36,584 nt of DNA from Geodermatophilus marinus. Its GTDB lineage: Bacteria; Actinomycetota; Actinomycetes; Mycobacteriales; Geodermatophilaceae. Below, in pieces: positions 1 to 7,864 of this stretch. The notes under the pieces are model-generated. The model had not been told where the DNA came from, did no database searches, and worked only from the letters and a program-made list of their open reading frames with translations. The translations under genes and the position numbers were made by a program. Where the stretch lies: assembly GCF_003428645.1 (NCBI RefSeq), contig NZ_QVQH01000035.1, positions 1 through 36,584 on the forward strand, read 5' to 3'. How positions within the stretch are numbered: position 1 is the stretch's first letter; every line of letters starts with the position of its first letter.

Positions 1-140
1 AACCCACCCGTCCCGGCCCGGGGCGCCCGCCCGGGACGAAGAACCGACACCGCGCCACCCGCCACGACGTCGGCAAGACCACCAAGCGAGACGCCGAAGA
101 CCAACCGGTCAGGGGTTAAACGACAAGCTGAGCCCCCCGC

Positions 141-178
141 CGGCGGCCCCGGCTCCCCACGGGGGGCCGGGGCCGCCG
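141..178. terminator. GC-rich hairpin, probable terminator of an upstream unit
   Basis: Perfect 13-bp arms (CGGCGGCCCCGGC at 141-153 and its complement at 166-178) flank a 12-base loop that could pair further as CCCC/GGGG. There is no T-run after it, as is common for actinobacterial hairpin terminators. It separates whatever lies to the left from the transporter promoter. Its role is inferred from shape and position only. Confidence 0.5.
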
Positions 179-243
179 TGCGTGCGCGGGCCGCGGCGCC
201 GGACCGGCACCCGGTCACGAACGGATTACAGCGCGGGCGGCTC

Positions 244-272
244 TCGACAGCGCCTGTGACCGCCGCTACGGT
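244..272 (+). promoter_or_regulatory. Sigma-70-type promoter of the ABC transporter operon
   Basis: TCGACA at 244-249 is one mismatch from the TTGACA -35 consensus. It is followed after exactly 17 bases by TACGGT at 267-272, which fits the actinobacterial -10 pattern TAnnnT. Transcription would start near 279, leaving a leader of about 36 bases before the ATG at 315. Confidence 0.55.
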
Positions 273-314
273 CTCTCTAACCCTGCACATCATTACGAGA
301 GTTTGGAGATCGCC

Positions 315-1529
315 ATGGGCAAGGCCGTTCGCACCCGCCGGCGGGCCGGGGCCCGTGCGGCCGGGGCGCTCGCACTCGCCGCCGGGCTCGCGGCGTGCAG
401 CTCCCCGGCCGACACCGGCAGCAGCGGTGCCGCCGGGGGCGGGGCGGACGCCTGCGCCGGGCAGGAGCTGCCGGAGTCGGTCCGGATCATGAACATCCGG
501 GCCCTGACCGGCCCCGTCTCCTTCGCCGGGCTCAACGCGCAGAAGGGCATCGACCTCGCGCTGGCGGAGATCGAGGCCGACGGCCTGCTCGAGGGCACCA
601 CCATCGAGCTCGACACCCGCGACAGCTCCACCAGCCCCCAGGAGGCGGCCAGCTTCGCCAGCCAGGCGATCGCCGACGACTCCTACGTGGCGATCCTCGG
701 CCCCGAGGCCAGCGCGCAGTCCACGGCGGTCTCGCCGATCGCGCAGAGCTCCGGCATACCGGTCGTGTACGTGCAGTCGGGCAGCGAGGGCGTGCTGACC
801 GGCGACTTCACCTACCGCCTGACCCCGCCGGCCGAGTCCTACTTCGACATCGTCGGCCCCTGGCTCGCCGAGCAGGGCATCGGCACCGCCTCCGTGCTGT
901 TCAACACCGGCAACCCCACCCTGGCCGAGCTGGGGCAGACGACCGTCCCGGCCGTCGCCCAGGAGCAGGGCATCGAGATCCTGAGCAGCGGCGGCGTCGA
1001 CCTCACCGCCCAGGACTTCACCACGCCGGCCTCGCAGATCGCCGGGGAGAACCCGGACGCCGCCTTCCTCATGCTGCAGGGCCCCCAGTACCCGGTGGCG
1101 ATCACCCAGCTGCGCCAGGCCGGTTTCCAGGGCGACATCATCGGGATGAGCGCCGCCGGCGCCGGCAACCTCGCACCCGCCGGGCAGACCGCCGCCGGCA
1201 CGCTGTGGCCGGCCAACTACGCGGCCACCCAGGACGCCGAGAGCACCCAGGAGTTCGTCACCGCCTTCGGCGAGGCCAACGACGGCGAGACGCCCAACAA
1301 CTACGCCGCCGAGGCCTACGACGCGATGTGGTTCCTGGCCCGCGGCCTGGCCGAGGCCGGGTGCGCCGACCGCGCCGCCCTGCAGCAGGGGCTCGAGGCC
1401 GTGGCCGAGGAGGGCTTCGCGGGGGCCCAGGGCGAGATCACCTTCGAGGACAACGACGCGCGGGTGCCCGGCGTCCTCATCCAGTGGGACGGCGCCCAGG
1501 AGGTCGTGGTCCCGACCCCGGGCGCCTGA
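315..1529 (+). CDS. ABC transporter substrate-binding lipoprotein, branched-chain amino acid type
   Basis: Extracytoplasmic receptor of about 404 residues for the importer encoded just downstream. The N-terminus has an Arg-rich stretch, a short Ala/Leu/Gly hydrophobic segment and a lipobox LAAC with the lipidated Cys at 28. A Gly/Ser-rich linker follows, then a two-lobed periplasmic-binding domain (Peripla_BP_6 type) that opens with a typical 'LTGPVSFAG' segment near residue 65. I start at ATG 315 because GGAG lies at 305-308, six bases away; an in-frame TTG at 303 is less likely. The family binds amino acids, but members next to CoA-ligase genes often bind aromatic or other carboxylates. Given the catabolic genes that follow, an organic acid ligand is plausible but unproven. 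Confidence 0.9.
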   Translation: MGKAVRTRRRAGARAAGALALAAGLAACSSPADTGSSGAAGGGADACAGQELPESVRIMNIRALTGPVSFAGLNAQKGIDLALAEIEADGLLEGTTIELDTRDSSTSPQEAASFASQAIADDSYVAILGPEASAQSTAVSPIAQSSGIPVVYVQSGSEGVLTGDFTYRLTPPAESYFDIVGPWLAEQGIGTASVLFNTGNPTLAELGQTTVPAVAQEQGIEILSSGGVDLTAQDFTTPASQIAGENPDAAFLMLQGPQYPVAITQLRQAGFQGDIIGMSAAGAGNLAPAGQTAAGTLWPANYAATQDAESTQEFVTAFGEANDGETPNNYAAEAYDAMWFLARGLAEAGCADRAALQQGLEAVAEEGFAGAQGEITFEDNDARVPGVLIQWDGAQEVVVPTPGA

Positions 1530-1555
1530 CCGCCCCGGCTCGACCGCAGTCCACC

Positions 1556-1590
1556 GCCGGTGCCGGCGGGCCTCGCCCGCCGGCACCGGC
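1556..1590 (+). terminator. Stem-loop between receptor and permease genes
   Basis: Perfect 15-bp arms at 1556-1570 and 1576-1590 enclose a five-base loop (CCTCG), in the 79-base gap after the receptor gene. A hairpin here commonly acts as a partial terminator or 3' stabiliser, so that the receptor is made in excess over the membrane subunits. That role is inferred. The permease ribosome site (GGAAAGG, about 1594-1600) lies just beyond it. Confidence 0.5.
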
Positions 1591-1608
1591 CGCCGGAAAG
1601 GACCGGAC

Positions 1609-2499
1609 ATGGCCCAGGACGTGCTCAACGCCCTGACGCTGGGATCGCTCTACCTGCTGTTCGCGCTGGGCATGAGCCTGGCCTGGGGCACCATCGGCAT
1701 CCTCAACTTCGCCCACGGCTCGATCTTCATGTTCGCCGCGTTCACCGCCCACCTGCTGGTGCAGGAGGTGGCCCTGCCGATGGTGGCGCTCATCGCCGTG
1801 GGGGTCGCGGCCGGCGCGCTGCTGTCGGTGCTCGTGCAGCTGCTCGTGTTCGAGCCGATCCAGCGCCGGGCGAAGGACAAGCACAAGGCCGAGCTGCAGA
1901 TCCTGATCGGCGGGATCGGCGTGGCCATCGTGCCGCTGGCGATCGCCCAGTACCTCACCCGCAGCGTGCCGTTCGGCTACTCGGCGGGCAGGTTCCAGGT
2001 GAACTCCTACGACCTCGGCTTCGTCCGGGTGTCCAACGTCCAGGTCATCACCCTGGCCGCCGCCTTCGGGCTGGCCGCGCTGATCGGCTGGTGGCTCAAG
2101 GCCGCCCGGCCGGGCCTGGCGCTGCGCGGCATCGGCGTCGACGCCGAGGTCGCCTCGATGATGGGGGTCGACCGCCGGCGGCTGGCGCTGCTCACCATGG
2201 CGGTCGCCGGCGCGCTGGCCGGCCTGGCCGGCGTGCTGCTCACCTACTACCTCGGGTCGATCGCCCCCGAGACCGGGGACGCGTTCCTGCTCAAGGCCTT
2301 CGCGGCCATCATCCTGGGCGGCGTCGGCAGCATCGCCGGGGTCACCATCGGTGCGCTGTTCCTGGCCGGCGTCGAGACGCTGGTCCTGGTCACGACCTCG
2401 GGGGCCTGGGCGCCGGCCATCGCCTTCGGCGTCCTCTTCCTCATGCTCCTCGTCCGGCCCAACGGCCTGCTCGGCCGCCAGGAGGTGCGGCGCACATGA
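1609..2499 (+). CDS. livH: Branched-chain amino acid-type ABC transporter permease (LivH family)
   Basis: Integral membrane subunit of 296 residues, the usual length for LivH. The sequence is hydrophobic throughout, with about eight likely membrane segments. It carries the family's N-terminal 'GSLYLLFALGMSLAWGTIGILNFAHG' region, in which the NFAHG motif is diagnostic. The cytoplasmic loop 'GIDAEVASMMGVD-R-R' near residues 178-195 fits the ATPase-contact loop. The start is ATG 1609, preceded by GGAAAGG. It ends in an ATGA overlap with the second permease gene, so the two are probably translationally coupled. The liv name reflects family only; the substrate may not be an amino acid. Confidence 0.9.
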   Translation: MAQDVLNALTLGSLYLLFALGMSLAWGTIGILNFAHGSIFMFAAFTAHLLVQEVALPMVALIAVGVAAGALLSVLVQLLVFEPIQRRAKDKHKAELQILIGGIGVAIVPLAIAQYLTRSVPFGYSAGRFQVNSYDLGFVRVSNVQVITLAAAFGLAALIGWWLKAARPGLALRGIGVDAEVASMMGVDRRRLALLTMAVAGALAGLAGVLLTYYLGSIAPETGDAFLLKAFAAIILGGVGSIAGVTIGALFLAGVETLVLVTTSGAWAPAIAFGVLFLMLLVRPNGLLGRQEVRRT

Positions 2500-3437
2500 G
2501 CCAGTGGTTCGTCTCCCACCTGATCCTCATCCAGGGCACCTTCATCAGCCTGCTGCTGGCCCTGTCGATCCAGGTCCCGCTGCGCGCCGGCGTGTTCTCC
2601 TTCGCCGGCATCGGCAGCTACGCCCTCGGGGCCTACACCGCCGCCATCCTCACCATCCGGCTGCAGGTGGCGCCCGTCATCGCCATCGGGGCCGGGGTGC
2701 TGCTGGCCGCGGTGGTGGGCTACCTGCTGGCCCTGCTCGTGGCCCGGCTCTCGGGTCTCTACCTGGGCATGGCCACGATCGCGTTCGCGCTCTTCCTGGG
2801 GGTCGCGGCCACCAACGGCGGCGAGCTCACCGGGGGGCCGACCGGCCTGTTCGGCGCCATCAGCACGCTCACCACCGCGCACGTCATCGCGGTCACGCTG
2901 GTCGTGGTGCTGCTGCTGGCGGCCGGCGAGCGCGGGGCCTACGGCCGCCGGGTGGACGCCGTCCGGGAGGACCCCCAGCTGGCGGTCACCCTGGGCATCG
3001 ACGTCAACCGGGTGCGCCGCCGGGTCTTCGTCGTCAGCGGCGCCCTGGGCGCCACGGCCGGCGGCATGTACACGCTGCTGCGCACGACCGTCTCCCCGGA
3101 GACCATCGGCTTCCACCTGGTCGTCACCGCGCTGACGATGATCATCGTCGGCGGCTCGCTGTCCTGGGCCGGGGCCGCCATCGGCGCCCTCATCTTCACC
3201 TGGCTGCCCACGGTGCTGCAGTTCGTCGGCGAGTGGCAGCTGCTGGTCTACGGCCTGCTCGTGACCGCCGCGGCCGTGTACGTGCCGGGCGGGATCCTCG
3301 GGCTGCTGCAGTCGGGGTGGCGCCGGTACCAGCGCAGCCGCCGGCCGGCGGTGCGCCCGGGCGCGGCCGCGGCCGCGGCCGGGGAGCACGAGGCGCCCCT
3401 GGCCACGCTCGGCACCCCGGGGGAGGTGCGCTCGTGA
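2496..3437 (+). CDS. livM: Branched-chain amino acid-type ABC transporter permease (LivM family)
   Basis: Second membrane subunit, 313 residues, expected to form the translocation channel with the preceding permease. It shows several hydrophobic segments, the early 'AGVFSFAGIGSYALGAY' motif typical of LivM, and a 'LTGGPTGLFG' stretch near residue 110. The charged loop 'REDPQLAVTLGIDVNRVRR' near 156-175 is the probable ATPase contact. The C-terminus is polar and Ala/Arg-rich after the last membrane span. I start at ATG 2496, which overlaps the previous stop and has AGGAGG at 2480-2485. The stop overlaps the GTG start of the next ATPase gene. Confidence 0.9.
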   Translation: MSQWFVSHLILIQGTFISLLLALSIQVPLRAGVFSFAGIGSYALGAYTAAILTIRLQVAPVIAIGAGVLLAAVVGYLLALLVARLSGLYLGMATIAFALFLGVAATNGGELTGGPTGLFGAISTLTTAHVIAVTLVVVLLLAAGERGAYGRRVDAVREDPQLAVTLGIDVNRVRRRVFVVSGALGATAGGMYTLLRTTVSPETIGFHLVVTALTMIIVGGSLSWAGAAIGALIFTWLPTVLQFVGEWQLLVYGLLVTAAAVYVPGGILGLLQSGWRRYQRSRRPAVRPGAAAAAAGEHEAPLATLGTPGEVRS

Positions 3438-4240
3438 CCACCGTGGAGCCGCGCGGCGGCGCGACCGAGGCCGGTGGTCGCGCCGCGGTGCTGCGGACCG
3501 AGGACGTGGCCGTGCACTTCGGCGGGATCAAGGCCGTCGACGGCATCGACCTCGCGCTGGAGCAGGGCCGGATCCTGGGCATCCTGGGCCCCAACGGGTC
3601 CGGCAAGAGCACCCTGCTGGCCGCGATCACCCGGCTGGTGCCGCTCACCCGCGGGCGCCTGCTGCTGGACGGGGAGGACTACGGCCGGACGCCGCCGTCG
3701 CGCCTGGCCCACCGGGGCATCGCGCGGACGTTCCAGACCGTCCGGCTGCTGCCCGAGCTCACCGTCCTCGGCAACATCCAGCTCGGCGCCGACCTGCGGC
3801 GCAGCCGGTCCGAGCGGCTGCGCGAGCTGGTCCGGCGGGACGTGCCGGCGGCGGTGCGCGAGGCGGTCGAGCGCACCGGGCTCGGCGACCTGCTCGACCT
3901 GTTCCCGGGTGAGCTGTCCTACGGCACCGCCCGGCGGGTGGAGATCGCGCGAGCGCTCGCCTCCCGTCCGCGGGTGCTGATGCTCGACGAGCCCACGGCG
4001 GGCATGAACCAGCCGGAGCGGCTCGAGGTGGCCGGCCTGCTGCGCCGGCTGCGCGACGAGGGGCTCACCCAGCTGCTCGTCGAGCACGACGTGCAGATGA
4101 TGGTCGACACCTGCGACCGCCTGCTCGCCATGAACCAGGGGCTGCCGATCGCCGAGGGCGCCCCGGCGGACGTGGTCCGCGACCCTGCCGTCCAGGAGGC
4201 CTACCTGGGGAAGAGGTGGAACCGTGCTGGAGATCGCTGA
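3434..4240 (+). CDS. livG: ABC transporter ATP-binding protein (LivG family)
   Basis: Cytoplasmic ATPase of 268 residues that powers import. It has a Walker A GPNGSGKST near residues 54-62 and the Q-loop region 'RTFQTVRLLPELTVLGNI'. The signature is the LivG-type variant LSYGTARRVEIARAL, not LSGGQ. Walker B (VLMLDEPTAGMN) and the switch His (LVEHD) follow. The start GTG 3434 overlaps the livM stop as GTGA. The N-terminus has about 16 extra Gly/Ala-rich residues before the ABC domain. The gene overlaps the next ATPase by 17 bases. Confidence 0.92.
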   Translation: MTTVEPRGGATEAGGRAAVLRTEDVAVHFGGIKAVDGIDLALEQGRILGILGPNGSGKSTLLAAITRLVPLTRGRLLLDGEDYGRTPPSRLAHRGIARTFQTVRLLPELTVLGNIQLGADLRRSRSERLRELVRRDVPAAVREAVERTGLGDLLDLFPGELSYGTARRVEIARALASRPRVLMLDEPTAGMNQPERLEVAGLLRRLRDEGLTQLLVEHDVQMMVDTCDRLLAMNQGLPIAEGAPADVVRDPAVQEAYLGKRWNRAGDR

Positions 4241-4940
4241 CCTGCACGTCCGGTACGCCACGGCCGAGGCGGTCCGCGGGGTGTCCCTCGGGGCCGAGCC
4301 GGGGCGGGTGACCCTGGTGCTGGGGGCCAACGGGGCCGGCAAGACCAGCACCCTGCGGGCGGCGGCCGGCCTGGTGCCGGTGCACGCCGGGCACGTGCGG
4401 CTCGAGGGGCGTGACATCACCCGGCGCGCGCCGCACAAGGTGGTCCGCGACGGGATGGTGCTCGTGCCGGAGGGGCGGCGCGTGTTCGCGCCCCTGACGG
4501 TGGAGGAGAACCTCGTCCTGGGCGGCTACACGGCCTCCCGCGACCGGTCCCGCCAGGTCCTGGCGCGGGTGTACGAGATGTTCCCGATCCTGCGCGAGCG
4601 GCGCGGCGGCCCGGCCGGGCTGCTCTCCGGCGGGGAGCAGCAGATGCTGGCCTTCGGCCGGGCGCTGATGTCCTCGCCCCGGGTGATCCTGCTCGACGAG
4701 CCGTCGATGGGGCTCGCGCCGACGATGGTCGAGTCGGTCCTCGGCGCGGTCCGCGACATGGCCGACGCCGGGATCGCCGTCCTCCTGGTCGAGCAGAACG
4801 CCGACATGGGCATGGAGGTCGCCGACTCGGTGGTCGCCATGGCCCGCGGCGAGGTCGTCTTCGCCGGTGCGGCCGCGGAGGCGCGCTCCAACGCATCGGT
4901 GCTGCGCGCGTTCCTCGGCGAGGCGGCCCTCGTCGGCTGA
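4224..4940 (+). CDS. livF: ABC transporter ATP-binding protein (LivF family)
   Basis: Second ATPase of the importer, 238 residues, the normal LivF size. Walker A is GANGAGKTS (about residues 34-42), the signature is LSGGEQQM, and Walker B is VILLDEPSMGLAP, whose SMGL is typical of LivF. The H-loop position is 'LLVEQNA', with Gln where many ABC proteins have His, again usual for LivF. Start GTG 4224 lies inside the end of livG with GGAAGAGG-type bases (4209-4217) upstream. It is the last gene of the transporter set. An 82-base gap with an operator-like palindrome separates it from the ligase at 5023. Confidence 0.92.
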   Translation: MLEIADLHVRYATAEAVRGVSLGAEPGRVTLVLGANGAGKTSTLRAAAGLVPVHAGHVRLEGRDITRRAPHKVVRDGMVLVPEGRRVFAPLTVEENLVLGGYTASRDRSRQVLARVYEMFPILRERRGGPAGLLSGGEQQMLAFGRALMSSPRVILLDEPSMGLAPTMVESVLGAVRDMADAGIAVLLVEQNADMGMEVADSVVAMARGEVVFAGAAAEARSNASVLRAFLGEAALVG

Positions 4941-4971
4941 CGGGGTCCGGCCGCACCCTGGCGCCCTAAAT

Positions 4972-4992
4972 CTAATCATGATTAGCTATGGT
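4972..4992 (+). promoter_or_regulatory. Operator palindrome and -10 element before the catabolic operon
   Basis: CTAATCATGATTAG at 4972-4985 is a perfect 14-bp palindrome and an AT-rich island in very GC-rich DNA. It is directly followed by TATGGT at 4987-4992, which fits a -10 box. The -35 position (4964-4969, ccctaa) is poor, so the promoter may need activation. The palindrome fills the spacer, an ideal place for a repressor of MarR or TetR type; no such regulator gene lies in the window. Transcription would begin about 24 bases before ATG 5023. Confidence 0.55.
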
Positions 4993-5022
4993 GGTTCGAC
5001 GGACGACGACGGCAGGGGAGCG

Positions 5023-6684
5023 ATGCGCACCTACACCGACCTCGTCCCGGTCTTCGGTGACCAGGACGACTGGATGCTCGCCACGGTGCTGCGGCACCAG
5101 GCCGCGCACCGCCCGGACGCGGTGTTCCTCGACCTGCCGGAGGAGGGGCTGACCGTCACCTACGCCGAGGCGCTGGCGCAGGCCGAGTCCGTCGCCGACC
5201 GGCTGGCCGAGGCCGGCGCGCAGCCGGGGGACCGGGTGCTGGTCATGGCGGCCAACTCCTCCCAGTTCCTCCGCACGTGGCTCGGCACGGGGGTGGGCGG
5301 CACCGTGGAGGTGCCGGTCAACACCGCCTACGAGGGGGTCTTCCTCGAGCACCAGCTGACCACCGCGGCGCCGCGGTGGGCCGTGGTCGACGACGTCCAG
5401 GCCGCGAAGTTCGTCGCGCTCGGCGAGGCCGCCCGCGTCGTCGAGCGGTTCTGGGTGGTCGACACCGGCAGCCGGGAGCAGGCGCTGGCGACCCTGCGCG
5501 ACGCCGGCTGGGCGGCCGAGCCGTGGGAGCAGCTCGCGCAGGGCGCCCGGCCGGGCGCGGCGTTCGACACCCCGGCCCCGCACGCGCTGGCGTCGATCTT
5601 CTTCACCTCCGGCACGACCGGGCCCTCCAAGGGCGTGGCCATGCCGCACGCGCAGATGTACTTCTTCGGCCAGGAGGTGGTCAGCCTGCAGCGGCTGACC
5701 CCCGACGACGTCTACTTCACCTGCACCCCGCTGTTCCACGGCAACGCGCAGTTCATGGCCGCCTACCCCGCGCTCATCGCCGGGGCCCGGCTGGTCTGCC
5801 GGCCGCGGTTCTCCGCCAGCCGCTGGGTCGACCAGCTGCGCGAGTCGCGGGTGACCGCCACCAACCTCATCGGCGTCATGATGGACTTCGTCTGGAAGCA
5901 GCCGGCCCGGCCGGACGACTCGGACAACGTGCTGCGGACCGTCTTCGCCGCCCCGACGGCCACCTCCATCCTCGAGGGTTTCCGGAGCCGCTTCGGCATC
6001 GAGGCGTTCACCGAGGTCTTCGGCCTCACCGAGACCAGCGCCCCCATCCTGTCCCCGTACGGCGAGGACCGGCCGGCCGGGGCCGCCGGGCTCCAGGCCG
6101 CCGACTGGTTCGACGTCCGCCTGGTCGACCCGGAGACCGACCGCGAGGTGCCGGTCGGCGAGGTCGGCGAGCTCGTCGTCCGCCCGCGGCACCCCTGGAC
6201 CTGCTCCATGGGCTACTTCGGCATGCCGGAGAAGACCGCCGAGGCCTGGCGCAACCTGTGGTTCCACACCGGCGACGCGCTGCGCAAGGACGCCGACGGC
6301 TGGTTCTACTTCGTCGACCGGTACAAGGACGCGCTGCGCCGCCGCGGGGAGAACATCAGCTCCTACGAGGTCGAGCAGGGGTTGCTGTCGCACCCGGCGG
6401 TGCTCGAGGTGGCCGTCGTCGCCGTCGCCGCCGAGTCCGAGGCGGGCGAGGACGAGGTCATGGCCTGCGTCGTCGCCGGCGGGGACGTCACCCCGGCCGA
6501 GCTCTGGGCGTGGTGCGAGGGGCGGATCCCCGCCTTCGCCACCCCCCGGTTCATCCGGCTGGTCGACCGGCTGCCCAAGACCCCCTCGGAGAAGGTGCAG
6601 AAGGCCGAGCTGCGCGCCGCCGGCATCACCGAGGACACCCACGACCGCCTCGCCGCCGCGGCTGCGCCCGCCGGCGCGCGCTGA
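5023..6684 (+). CDS. AMP-forming acyl-CoA synthetase (FadD/CaiC-like)
   Basis: Adenylate-forming ligase of 553 residues that would activate a carboxylic acid to its CoA ester. The P-loop is FFTSGTTGPSKG (about 193-204). Later motifs are FGLTETS (A5), WFHTGD (A7) and DRYKDALRRRGENIS (A8). The A10 region reads PKTPSEKVQK with K524 at the catalytic lysine position; the usual Gly before it is Glu. Start ATG 5023 has GGGGAG at 5015-5020. The frame is open further upstream, but that part overlaps livF and the operator. It leads a nine-gene coupled run and follows an importer, so it may activate the imported acid. Confidence 0.88.
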   Translation: MRTYTDLVPVFGDQDDWMLATVLRHQAAHRPDAVFLDLPEEGLTVTYAEALAQAESVADRLAEAGAQPGDRVLVMAANSSQFLRTWLGTGVGGTVEVPVNTAYEGVFLEHQLTTAAPRWAVVDDVQAAKFVALGEAARVVERFWVVDTGSREQALATLRDAGWAAEPWEQLAQGARPGAAFDTPAPHALASIFFTSGTTGPSKGVAMPHAQMYFFGQEVVSLQRLTPDDVYFTCTPLFHGNAQFMAAYPALIAGARLVCRPRFSASRWVDQLRESRVTATNLIGVMMDFVWKQPARPDDSDNVLRTVFAAPTATSILEGFRSRFGIEAFTEVFGLTETSAPILSPYGEDRPAGAAGLQAADWFDVRLVDPETDREVPVGEVGELVVRPRHPWTCSMGYFGMPEKTAEAWRNLWFHTGDALRKDADGWFYFVDRYKDALRRRGENISSYEVEQGLLSHPAVLEVAVVAVAAESEAGEDEVMACVVAGGDVTPAELWAWCEGRIPAFATPRFIRLVDRLPKTPSEKVQKAELRAAGITEDTHDRLAAAAAPAGAR

Positions 6685-6695
6685 GGGAGGACGAC

Positions 6696-7862
6696 ATGGA
6701 CTTCGTCGAGGACCCGGTCCACAAGGAGATCCGCGAGGCCGTCCGGGCCATGTGCAAGGCCTTCCCGGACGAGTACTGGATGGAGCACGACACCTCCCAC
6801 GAGTTCCCGTGGGCGTTCTACGACGCGGTCAAGGACGCCGGCTGGCTGGGCCTGACCATCCCCGAGGAGTACGGCGGCGGCGGTCTGGGCGTCACCGAGG
6901 CGGCGATCGTCGAGCAGGAGATCGCCGCCTCCGGGGCCGGCATGGGCGGCTGCTCGGCCGTGCACATCGGCATCTTCGGCTTCCACCCGATCATCGAGCA
7001 CGGCTCGGAATCGCTGAAGCGGCGCTTCCTGCCCGACGCGGTCAGCGGCGAGCTGCACGTCTCCTTCGCCGTCACCGAGCCCGACGCCGGCACCGACACG
7101 ACCAACATCTCCACGTTCGCCCGGAAGGTGGACGGCGGGTACCTGGTCAGCGGCAAGAAGGTGTGGATCACCAAGGCGCAGGAGTCGCAGCGGATGCTGC
7201 TGCTGGCCCGCACCAGCCCCCGCGACCCCCAGGGCCGGAAGACCGCCGGCATGACGCTTTTCTTCGCCCCGATCGACCGGGAGAAGGTGCAGATCCGGCC
7301 GATCCCGAAGATGGGGCGCAACGCCGTCGACACCAACGAGCTGTTCATCGACGACCTGTTCGTCGCCGACGAGGACGTCGTCGGCGAGGTCGACCACGGG
7401 TTCCGGACCATCCTCGGCGGGCTCAACGCCGAGCGGGTCATCAGCGCCAACGCCGCGCTGGGCATCGGCCGCGCGGCGCTGCGCCGGGGGACCGCCTACG
7501 CCACGCAGCGCGAGGTCTTCGGCCGGCCGATCGGGCAGAACCAGGGCATCGCCTTCCAGCTCGCCGACGCCGCGATCCGGCTCGACGCCGCCGAGGTCAT
7601 GGTGCAGAAGGCCGCCTGGCTGGTCGACCAGGGCCTGCCCTGCGGGCGCGAGGCCAACGCGGCGAAGTTCCTCTGCGCCGAGGCCGGCTTCCACGCCGCC
7701 GACGTCGCCCTGCAGGTGCACGGCGGGTTCGGCTACGGCAAGGAGTTCCACGTCGAGCGGTACTTCCGCGAGGCCCGGCTGATGCGGATCGCGCCGATCA
7801 GCCAGGAGATGGTGCTCAACTACACCGCCGAGCACGTGCTCGGCCTGCCGCGGAGCTACTGA
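6696..7862 (+). CDS. Acyl-CoA dehydrogenase with IVD/LCAD-type catalytic base
   Basis: FAD flavoenzyme of 388 residues catalysing alpha,beta-desaturation of an acyl-CoA. Family marks are EEYGGGGLG (about 53-61), FAVTEPDAGTDT, the WITKA segment, 'REVFGRPIGQNQGIAFQLAD' and the C-terminal VHGGFGYGKEF. The usual MCAD base motif IYEGT is replaced by IAPIS, so the MCAD-position Glu is missing. Instead GLNAERV places E246 where isovaleryl- and long-chain-CoA dehydrogenases carry their catalytic Glu. The start is ATG 6696 with GGGAGG at 6685-6690, 11 bases after the ligase stop. The substrate is unknown; a branched or cyclic acyl-CoA is reasonable. Confidence 0.9.
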   Translation: MDFVEDPVHKEIREAVRAMCKAFPDEYWMEHDTSHEFPWAFYDAVKDAGWLGLTIPEEYGGGGLGVTEAAIVEQEIAASGAGMGGCSAVHIGIFGFHPIIEHGSESLKRRFLPDAVSGELHVSFAVTEPDAGTDTTNISTFARKVDGGYLVSGKKVWITKAQESQRMLLLARTSPRDPQGRKTAGMTLFFAPIDREKVQIRPIPKMGRNAVDTNELFIDDLFVADEDVVGEVDHGFRTILGGLNAERVISANAALGIGRAALRRGTAYATQREVFGRPIGQNQGIAFQLADAAIRLDAAEVMVQKAAWLVDQGLPCGREANAAKFLCAEAGFHAADVALQVHGGFGYGKEFHVERYFREARLMRIAPISQEMVLNYTAEHVLGLPRSY

Positions 7863-7864
7863 CC

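Larger units (their letters stand above)
1..314. other. 5' edge and intergenic region before the ABC transporter
   Basis: No recognisable gene lies here. One open frame runs in from the left edge (frame starting at base 3) and stops at TAA 117-119. Its translation is basic and proline-rich and resembles nothing I know, so it may be the tail of an upstream gene or chance. A GC-rich hairpin follows at 141-178, then a promoter-like pair at 244-272, and the first supported start is at 315. Confidence 0.5.

Noticed and set aside
3..119. C-terminal end of an upstream gene
   Set aside because: Only 38 codons, no recognisable domain and no start in the window; noted in the edge entry, not called as a gene.
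178..492. Plus-strand open frame of 104 codons overlapping the receptor gene start
   Set aside because: Low-complexity Arg/Pro/Ala translation in a different frame from the clear lipoprotein gene; typical shadow frame of GC-rich DNA.
4972..6642. Long minus-strand open frame opposite the ligase and similar long antisense frames across the window
   Set aside because: Composed of His, Arg, Gly, Pro and Asp repeats with no domain; they mirror real genes on the other strand.
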